64,000 nucleotides of DNA. It comes from Rotaria macrura. Taxonomy: Eukaryota; Rotifera; Eurotatoria; Philodinida; Philodinidae. Shown one piece after another: positions 55,105 through 64,000 of this stretch (position 1 is the first letter of the stretch; each line of letters opens with the position of its first letter). The notes under the pieces are model-generated. The model was not told where the DNA came from. It saw only the letters and a program-made list of their open reading frames with translations, and did no database searches. The DNA lies in the NCBI GenBank assembly GCA_900239685.1, contig OENT01000329.1, positions 1 through 64,000 of the forward strand, given 5' to 3'. A program made the position numbers and the translations under genes.

Positions 55105-55349
55105 CTCTTATACTAAGTACAAATTCTAGTTTATCCTGTTAATTATTAAAAAATAAGTCTTATTGTTGTCATAATGTAGAAGAAGAATATCTACGGTGTT
55201 GTCAACCATTGGTCAATCAATACAAACCATTACGGGTTTCGATCAGGTGGCACCACTGTCAATGTTGCTAAGGAACGTGGTGAGATTAAACGTTTATAAT
55301 GGTACGTAACAATGTTATTTCCTCGGTTAGAATCGAAACTTTAAAATAA
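55105..55349. promoter_or_regulatory. Shared (bidirectional) promoter region of DDB1 and RSPH14
   Basis: Only 245 bp separate the two start codons, which point away from each other, so both core promoters and 5' UTRs lie here. An inverted CCAAT box (ATTGG at 55208-55212) is present. GTTGCTAAGGAAC (55264-55276) resembles an RFX X-box with one mismatch per half-site, about 75 bp before the RSPH14 ATG, as expected for a ciliary gene. AG directly precedes the DDB1 ATG (AAGAGATGG), compatible with spliced-leader addition. All motif roles are inference. Confidence 0.45.
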
Positions 55350-57369
55350 ATGGCATCAAGTACAATACCAACACATTATCCACAACTTGTTGATCCAACG
55401 CGAACACCATTAGCATTTCTGGGCCGTGCTGTTCCTCGTTTAGTAAGATCAAGAAATTTTCTTTTCTTCTTTTAAGGACATTATAAAAAATAGTACATTT
55501 AAATTGATAAAAGCAAAACAGATTCAATATGTTACTCTACTATGTCAAACACTTTATTTCCACATAGTATATTTTACAGTTTGTTTCTGTAGTTTTTATT
55601 GATTAAAAGAGTAAATCAATTCTTTTCCATCATCTTAGTTCATAAAATAATTGACGAAAATTATTTTTAATCAATATTCGTGAAACTTAGATGTGGCATT
55701 TTCAAATGAGTATTTAGAAAATAAGAAAGATCTCGACGAGAGATAATAATAACAGTTTACATTATGTAACTAAGACAGAAAAGAAACTTTAGTATTGCAT
55801 AGTTCTATGTTACTTGTCGAAAATAGAAAATTCGATGTAGAACATGTCATTAAAATATAAGTCTTCGCTTCGAAGAAACCTATCGAGCTCAGTATAATTC
55901 AATGTTGCGCATTGAAATCAAACTCTGATCTTCAATATTCTACAATATTTAGAATCGAGAACTTAAAAGTCAAGATCTTTTACTACGTCAACGTGCAGTT
56001 CGATCATTATGCGATTATCTTCATGATCCAGAACATGTACTACCATGTCTCGAAGAAGGTAAGAACTTGAAAAATTTATGTTTTTGATTGGTGTTAACTA
56101 AAATTTTTCTTTATTTAAAGATGTAACAGCAACATTACTTGATTTACTCAAAGATAATGATCAATTCTGTCGTTTGAAATCAGCTGAATGTTATTTTGTC
56201 ATTGCAAGTAAATAGTATTCGATCTGACAGCATATATTTTTGCTACAAAATATCAAATATTAGGTCATGCTATTGGTCGTCAAGCCATGCTTGCTCGTAA
56301 TGTCATTCCACGCTTAGCTGAATTATTCAATGATAAAGAACCATCAGTTCGACGAAATGCTCATAAAGCTGTGTCTATGTATAGTGAAGGACCACCAGGC
56401 GCGTACATTTTTATCATGAAACAATTAGTTACATTTCCAATATTTATTTTTTATTTGTAGGTGCACAAAATCTTATTGAACTTCGTCTTGTTGAAACACT
56501 ACTTACGAAATTGATTAGTGAGCTTGATGAAATAAAAGTACATTGATTTAGAATATTATAAGACAGAAAAGAAAACTTTGAATTTGTTATATTTTTAGAT
56601 ATTGATATTAAATACAATTCATTATTGTTTAATTGTTGATGTTGAACAAGCACTTGCAGCTGATGCTATGTCAACATTGACGTCATTACTTGAACATCCA
56701 TTTGATAAAATCAAAACGCTGGCAGCATTAACAATATTTCATTTAAGGTTGAGATGAACTTAACAAATTTAACCTATTCAAAGTTTTGTTTCATTGGTTT
56801 CAGTGTTTCACTTAAAGGTAAAGAACGTGCTGTTGAAATAGGCACAGTTGATCGACTAGTTAATTTACTTGATTCAAATGATGATGCATTGAAAAGTAAA
56901 GCAGCATTAGCTCTGTCAATGTATGTTGATGCAATACAATTTTCCGACATTAGTTTCTTTTTTCATATAGTTTTATTTCTTTTTTTCTTCTGTTTAGAAT
57001 CTCTATTATTACACCTGGAAAATATTGTACGATACGCGCTGGTGCGATACCAAAACTTTTAGCTATGCTTAAAAATGAATCAAGTGAATTAGTTGTTAAT
57101 GCACTTAAAGTAAAACTTGTAGTTGGTTGAATATGATTGTTTAGTATGCGTTTCGATTAGGTTATTGCATGTATAGCTGAAGCACCCAAAGGAAGAGAAG
57201 AATTACTTCAATCTGTTGATCAAGTATATGAACTGACTTTCATATTTGTCATAATATTCTTTGCCTTATCAATTTTTTTTCCTAGATTGAACAATACATT
57301 GATCATCGATTACCTAATTTAGCAAAACATGCACAAATCGCAACGAAAGTTATCAAATGGAAGCCTTGA
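55350..57369 (+). CDS. RSPH14: Radial spoke head 14 homolog (armadillo-repeat ciliary protein), 10 exons
   Basis: Exons: 55350-55442, 55953-56058, 56121-56207, 56264-56398, 56461-56537, 56599-56747, 56804-56920, 56998-57109, 57161-57223, 57286-57369. They sum to 1023 nt (340 aa), close to the vertebrate length of about 348. The N-terminus (VDPTRTPLAFLGRAVPRL), QDLLLRQRAVRSLCDYLHDP, SHAIGRQAMLARN, PPGAQNLIE, KGKERAVEI, ITPGKYCTIRAGAIP, IAEAPKGREELL and the end ATKVIKWKP follow RSPH14 (RTDR1) in order. Successive helical armadillo units are clear. Function in axonemal radial spokes is by homology. Intron 4 must use a GC donor (CCAG|GCGCGT) to keep the frame. The first intron (510 bp) is the longest. 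Confidence 0.9.
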
Positions 57370-59457
57370 AAAAATAAATAAAACACTGTCTTTTTTTCTC
57401 TTCTTTTATCCATTTGAGTTTTATTTTATTTTTCTTTTCTTCTGAATATAAAATAAATAATATCATGAAATCCTATAGACGTGAGAGTTCATATCTTGCG
57501 AATATTTGACAACATGATAGAAGTTAAGTTTTTTATAAATCTATTTGTGCCAGATATTCGATTCTAAAACCATTTTTACAGAATATCAATGTAAAATCAA
57601 AAAGAAAAATATCTTAAGCTGCTAAAGATTATCAATGAAATTGCTGTAGTTTTAACTAAAATTGATGCTTGAAAAATATATCCTGTTATTTATTATATAC
57701 ATCGAATTGTTGACGGCAATAATTCAGTAGAAATGTACGTTTAGTTCATCTAAATATTTTGTAAATTCACAGTGCAAATGGTAATTGAAATATGCTTTAG
57801 AACAAAAAGAAAATATTGAATTCGATTCTCCATTTAGATAAGAACATCTCTAGGTAATCTTGCTCTTCATTATTCACTTATCTCGATCTATTAATATCTG
57901 TAAGATATACGATGAAATGAATAATAGAAAACAACAATACATAATGAAAGTATAAGAAGTTGCTTGTATTTTTGTCTTAATAGACAATGTACCTACTATG
58001 AAGTAAATCAAGAGAGAAGAAAAATAAAAATTATTGATGCTAATCATCAAAAGTATTGTTAGCGAACCAATCAAACAAATGCTCTCAAGAAAAAAAACAG
58101 CGAACTTTCAAAACACTTGAGACTAACATACTTAATCAGTTATTATCATTAAATTTCTTGACACCTGTTAAATATTTCATCAATGAGCAGCAATGATTGG
58201 TTCCCAAAAAAAAAGAACAAAATGCTACACTTTCGCTTTATGATTATGACAAGACACCTTAAAGGCACCAGGGCAATTCAATCGAACACGAAAAAAAAAA
58301 CTTTGTTTGGTCGTATTGTATATGTCTATTTACAAGCAACTTCATCCAGCGGGCTGTACATATTTGTTTGATGCAGTGCTTCTTTTTCTTATTTTACTAT
58401 TTCTAACAAGTAATGATCCGTTCCCATCTCCTTTACGCTTTATACGGCATCATATTAAATAAAATAAAACAAAAATCACAAAAATGACTTACGAGACACG
58501 TTCTTTGATTGAAATATATATACATACATATTTTAAGATGGCACGTGAACTTTCTTTGATCTCTCTGATATTTCAACAGAATGCAAAGGAATATAAAAAA
58601 AAAGAAAGAAAGAAAAAGAAAGGTAATCAGTCATCGATTCTAATCGCTGCTCTTGACCACTAACAAACAAAAATTCTCGATTTGTTCACATCTTATCACA
58701 AAAGCGTCATTTAGCGCAATGTCTATATACTTGACTATGTATTTATCGTTCAATATTTTAGTGGCAAAAAACAATTACAAATATAAATAAGGATTTCACA
58801 GTTGATATCATTCGTGTAATAAAATATGTTTCTCTTTGCTTTGCTATTTCGTTCGTTATCCTCGAGTTTAATCAAGCGTCAATGATGTAAAAAGAAATAC
58901 GAAATGCTTTAGCAAAAACGGAGATCGTTATCTTTATGAATAATGACAGAAAAATGAGAACAGACCATCTATGTGTCAATGACACAACAAATAGAGGAAG
59001 GAAAAAATTGTTACTTGCAGAGACTCAAGCTATATTTTTTTCTAACGGAATACAAAATCAAGGAGACAAAATCAGTATTTGCTCACACTTTTTGAGGATG
59101 CTGTGCATACAGTAATTGATTGCCTTTTCTCATTCTCTTACTTTCACCTGTATGTTACATTGTCGACCATTCATTATTTCTTTTTTTTTTCTCTTTTTTT
59201 CTTTAGGCGCTTTTTATTCGTCCTATTGGTCTTGTCATCGTAAACTTTTTTCCTATTGGTTCTCAGCGATATGTATCGATAGCGCAAAGCGAATTCATTC
59301 ATAGCCTACACCTTTTCGAAAGGGAGAAAAAGAGAAGGAGAAAAAGAGAAAAAGCGCGACAAACAACCGAGGTGAAGCGTGAAGCTCTTGCACACTTGAC
59401 AAAGCGACTATATCGACAGATTTATATATATATATACACACACACACACACGCACAC
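57370..59457. other. Gene-free stretch and T-box upstream region
   Basis: No supported ORF. It ends in a (TA)n(CA)n microsatellite (about 59424-59457) that directly abuts the T-box start codon, with purine-rich GAGAAAAAG repeats at about 59320-59355. Confidence 0.45.
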
Positions 59458-59603
59458 ATGCGTATGGGTTTTCGACCTCTTGTTAATTTAACAGCACCGC
59501 TTGGTGCTAATATTAATTCAATATTTTCGACGGCAACAACACGATCGTTTGTTAATCCGTTTCTTAACCAATCGCCATATCAAAACATAGACAATAATCA
59601 TCC

Positions 59604-59648
<45 letters not shown>

Positions 59649-62634
59649 GCAGCAACAGCAAACTAAAGATGATAATAATGATGATGATGATCCTGATCTT
59701 AAAGTTGAATTAGAAAATAAACAACTATGGGATGCATTTCATTCACATGGAACCGAAATGGTAAAATCATAAGAACTCGAATATTCTCTTGTTTCATAAA
59801 AGAAAACTTTTGCTTTTCTTTGTTCAGGTTATTACAAAAAGTGGACGGTAAGACTAGCTGGGAAGTAATTCATGACGAAAGAAATCCTTTTACTTTAGAC
59901 GAATATTTCCAGCTTTTAAAGTTAAAGTAACTGGCTTGAATCCTCAAGCAAAATACGTATTTTTAATGGATATACAAGCAGCTGATTCTCATCGATATAA
60001 ATTTCATAATTCTAAATGGATGATTGCTGGTAATGCAGATCCAGAAATGTCAAAACGTCTCTATGTTCATCCAGACTCACCAGCAACAGGTTCGTTCGTT
60101 GAGTAAAATATTCTTTCGTATACAATTTCAAAAATAAAAAACTCTTCGAACAACAGGTGAACAATGGATGTCGAAATCTGTTTCATTCCATAAATTGAAA
60201 CTAACGAATAATATCTCCGACAAAAATTCTTATGTAAGTTTATAATAAAAATGTTCATTAATCATCATGTGTTTTTTTTTCGCCATCCATTATCATTTAC
60301 TCTAGAGTTATAAACAAGTTAATGTTTTGTTTCGATCAGTTTATTTGATATAGTCGCCGTATGCTTGTCTATCTTGACGATCGATCGTTACTATATTTCA
60401 CCTTAAAGATTCGCTTTACGAATCTAATGAGCCATAGAAAGAAACGAAAGAAAAAACGAAGAAAAAACGAACTAGTCTTCCAATAAGAAGGAAAAAAAAG
60501 TCTATTTAACATCAATTTGAGAAAATTGATTTGTTTGCTGGTCATAAAATGTGTTGATAAAGGAGATTTCTTGGTCTCCCTCTCTCTCTCTTTTTTAACC
60601 AACGAATAACACTCTATTAACAACACCCATTCAGGTGCAAGTCAAGTTTCTTGTTTTATGACGACAGTGGCAGACAATAAAGAATAAGAGAAATAACGCA
60701 GGCTTTTTTTTTCTTGTTCTCTTTAGACAATACTAAATTCAATGCACAAATATCAACCAAGATTACATATTGTTAAAACGAATGATCTAATTAAAATTCC
60801 GTGGTCACCAATAAAAACATTTATATTTAAAGAAACACAATTTATTGCTGTTACAGCTTATCAGAATGAAAAGGTTATCAAATTTTTTCTCTTTATTTTT
60901 CTTGATATTAATGTAACGATATGCTTGATAGATTACTCAATTGAAAATAGACAATAATCCTTTTGCGAAAGGTTTTCGAGACAATGGAGCGGCAAGCAAA
61001 CGAGATAAAAGGTATATATGCATATTTCGTCTTTTTTTTATCATTGAATAAAGCACATACGAAAGCTTGGTTGGTTAAGATAGATCAACTTCGATTAGTA
61101 TCCGTGTAAAAGCGATACATCACAGGTGTACTTATGCAATACTGTATACATACATATATGTTTGCAAATAGATACCGATGAATACAAAGGAAGAAAAAAA
61201 CTGAATACCGGTAGCCTCTCTATTCATTTATATTATCTTTTTGAAATAAAATGAAAAGAGAAAAAAAGACGAGAGAAAACGAATGATTCAAGTGGAGTTC
61301 ATCATTCTTCTTTTGATGATCTATCACTTTTGCTTTTTCTCGAGGCACTCACATCTCTCTCACTTACATTACTCTATCAAATATACACATATATATCTGG
61401 ATAAATAAAGTAGCTTCCTTCATTTGTCGTTTATCATCATTTGATATATATATATACAAAAGAGAGAAATGTATATGTGTATTTTGTTGTGATTTGAACG
61501 TGTGCGTGCGAATGTCTGATGTGTCACGTTCAATTTGCGATCTCACTCTCTCTCTTTCTGATTGATCTGTCGTCCATTTTACTGTATATATATATAAATA
61601 CATTTATCTAGTGACAAAAACCTGACTGTGATCACTTATTTTCAATGTGTGATAATGGATGCAAATGGATAGAGAGCAATAAGAGACATACAACCTACTT
61701 TCGTTTTCTTATTTTTTTCTATCATAAGACCAGATGGCTGTAATGAACACACAAAGAAATTTTTATTTGAACAGAGTAAAATATTCGAAGGACTCGTTTG
61801 ACTCCGATGAATACGATCTTCTTGACGGTTATGTGATTGTTTTTCTATCAACCGTTATCTCGTTTTAGTTAGTAGTCGATATTAATATGAGATGAATGGC
61901 TTTTTTTAAAAATATTTATCTTAATGTTATATCTTAAAGGATTTTTTTACTATAATTATACTTGAATGTTGTCAAGCAATAGAGTTATTAAATTTAGACG
62001 TCTCAATTTTGATCTATCCTCTAATACAACATCAACATCAAGGATGTTATTTGAAAAACCACAAATTCCTCTATTACCAGTATATAATCCTATTGAAAAT
62101 GGATCTATGAAAAAGGATGATTTTGTTGATATTGAATCACATAATCATTATGAGAATGATTCTATTGTAATAAAACGTAGACCAAGTTTATCATCATCAA
62201 CATCAGTTAGTACATGTTCACCAACAGCTAATAATCATCGTTCAATTCCTATCATATCACCAATGTATTCTCATGATCATCAATCAATGAAACGGTCTCG
62301 TTCACCATCAGCAACAGATGATGAAACAAACAAACGAGTGTGTTTCACAAATAGTAGTCGGCCAATTGTAAAAAATGATTTAAGAAATATTGAATCATTA
62401 ATTGAACGTGTACCTGAGAAAACAATGATTAATGAACCAATACCAACACCGATACTACCTACAACAACAACAGCATTCGATCCAAATTATCTTTACTTAC
62501 TTTATATGGCACAATTTCATAATCATCAAAAAGCTCAAATATTAAATCAAAATCCATTACAACGATATTTATTATACAATCAACAACATTTACAAAATTA
62601 TTATCAATATCCATCAATAACAAATACGAAATAA
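59458..62634 (+). CDS. T-box transcription factor, Tbx2/3 (optomotor-blind) type, 7 exons
   Basis: Exons: 59458-59760, 59828-59847, 59899-60089, 60157-60233, 60727-60873, 60932-61011, 61998-62634. They sum to 1455 nt (484 aa). The T-box DNA-binding domain spans about residues 80-270: [112 protein letters not shown] and GFRDNGAAS. The run [19 protein letters not shown] and LTNNISDK favours the Tbx2/3 subfamily, which are mostly repressors. A run of about 20 Gln lies before the T-box. The C-terminal 213 aa are Ser/His-rich with KRSRSP and NKRV basic patches. Exon 2 is only 20 nt. The start may instead be the second ATG, 6 bp on. Confidence 0.92.
59606..59660 (+). repeat. (CAA/CAG)n tract coding polyglutamine
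   Basis: About 18-20 CAA codons with a few CAG give a polyglutamine run N-terminal to the T-box, preceded by NNHP and followed by an Asp/Asn-rich stretch (AAT/GAT codons). A length-variable microsatellite is likely. Confidence 0.85.
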
Positions 62635-64000
62635 ATCGTGTTTCTTTTTTGTATATATTTCTATTTTTTATCATAATGTGTTAGTTTGATTTTGTTCATT
62701 TTCTTTCTTTTTTGTTCTCTGTCAGTGATTTCTTTTTTTCGTTTGTTTTTTAAATAAATAACGAAAATAAAGTTTATTTAGCCTATTGGTTACTTTTTCT
62801 ACATGTGATTCAACGATGAGACTAAGGAAAGATAACATATTTGCATTTATTTATCGAAGCACTGGAAATATCATTTGATAATCTTGACAAGTATATGAAC
62901 ATAAAACATTATTTTTCCGATTATATATTTGAAGAATTCAAGGTAGATGTGACATTGCTACGAATATAAATATTCATGTCGTAATAAATTTTGAAAAATA
63001 TCAGTAAAATTGATACACTTGATTATTAGAGATTAGAAAGTACTTTGAAATACAATGAGAAAAGTGCTCAGTAAATAGTTACTCTTTTTTCCCCTCTTTT
63101 GTTGAAGCTCTTCATCGTGAAGTTGTCATAGTCTCATTATTCGAATCTAATTGATTAGTGGATATGTATCTGGCATGAAGCCAAGTGAGATATTTTATGG
63201 CATCTTTTAACTTCTTTATCTCGACATAAGTAACGACGTAGTATTTGGGTCTCTTCTATATTAGAGTAAGCAGATAGGTAAGACAATTTTCAATAATCGA
63301 GAGGGGGAGAGAGAGACGAATAAAAATGATACAAGATATCAATATTGGGGTAATTAAAATTATATAGAACAAAAGTGATAAAACACTAGTTTTCCTTTTC
63401 TTTTTCGAATACAAACATCTAGCAATGATAGACAAAGATAAAAAGAGATATTTAAGATAAATTTATGATGGAATGAGTTTAGTAGGTTTAATCTTAGAAA
63501 TTCAATTGAAATTCTGCTAGAATCATTAAAGATGGTTGGAAGTGATGATATTATCTTTTTAAAAAACCGACACATTCTATTGTGATATGACTATCAAAAA
63601 TTATTTGCACTTATCCTCATTGTTCACGATTGTAATAAATCAATTGAGATACGTTTAAGTTAAGTGGAATAATTATCCTAGTATTTGACAAAGAGGTTGT
63701 TAATTGATATATATCGTTTCGAAGTTGTTTTTAACCAAAGCAGATCGATGTAGATGGGCACAAATATTATTTATTTCCACATAATGCTGAATAATGAAAA
63801 CGAGAGTTACATAACATTTTAGTTTGTTTGAGTTTGCATCGATTCATTTTACAACCTCCTTTACAATTGCATTTCAAAACTCCTCGTTGAATTGAGCTTT
63901 TCATTCGGTATCGTCACCTTTACTCTTCATAGAAGGAGATGATTTTGATGCAGCCATGAATTAGTTCAATGGCTGAAGTCGACCGTATATAGACACGATG
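62635..64000. other. T-box 3' flank and unresolved right edge
   Basis: AATAAA-type signals lie near 62752-62770. Beyond that is AT-rich sequence with no ORF I can support. A tiny minus-strand frame at about 63902-63958 (18 codons, MAASKSSPSMKSKG..) could be part of a gene off the right edge, but is too short to call. Confidence 0.4.

Overview
The window reads as nuclear DNA of a small invertebrate, most likely a bdelloid rotifer. It is AT-rich, with short exons, GT-AG introns (many 50-70 bp, some 0.5-1.5 kb) and animal genes: DDB1, a radial-spoke gene (RSPH14), a T-box factor, a mixed-lineage kinase, an ankyrin/SOCS-box protein and chitin-binding/EGF domains. A Penelope-type (Athena-like) reverse transcriptase remnant, a class well known from bdelloids, supports this placement. 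The genus cannot be named from the sequence alone. Two N bases (15220, 18256) show the assembly is not perfect.

Layout. 1-197 is the 5' end of a gene running off the left edge (minus strand, MGCG- start). 198-20230 is an accessory, decaying region. It holds a broken ABHD12-like hydrolase gene (3377-6330), a dead Athena-like retroelement (12.2-17.35 kb) with an SGNH/GDSL-like ORF upstream of its RT, a tandem 430-bp repeat, several non-autonomous DNA transposons, and at least a dozen islands each built by iterating one short, mostly palindromic word (TTCCGG, CGTAAACGGTCGTA, GTGATTAGG and others). 23.3-62.6 kb is gene-rich: mixed-lineage kinase (+), ankyrin/SOCS-box protein (+), a secreted chitin-binding/EGF protein with a long series of symmetric micro-exons (-), a TIR element with an integrase fragment (40.0-41.1 kb), an OTU protease (+), a small Cys-rich protein (+), a GST-like pseudoenzyme (-), DDB1 (-) head-to-head with RSPH14 (+), and a Tbx2/3-type T-box gene (+). 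The right 1.4 kb holds nothing I can name.

Gene models for DDB1 (20 exons, 3480 nt), RSPH14 (10 exons, 1023 nt), the T-box gene (7 exons, 1455 nt) and the kinase (11 exons, 2946 nt) were joined by eye. Each sum is divisible by three and each model agrees with its family across splice junctions, so these four are the firmest calls.

The most unusual things are: (1) word-iterated islands, at least one of which is clearly the body of a hAT-type element with matched TIRs and an 8-bp target duplication, while another inserted into the RT gene and left a TA duplication; (2) a cassette of more than 20 exons, nearly all multiples of three and in one phase, suggesting a variable secreted chitin-associated protein; (3) a GST-fold protein that has lost the catalytic Tyr and the glutathione-site Ser and carries a His-rich and proline-rich tail; (4) a mixed-lineage kinase whose SH3 domain is cut down to one strand-loop.
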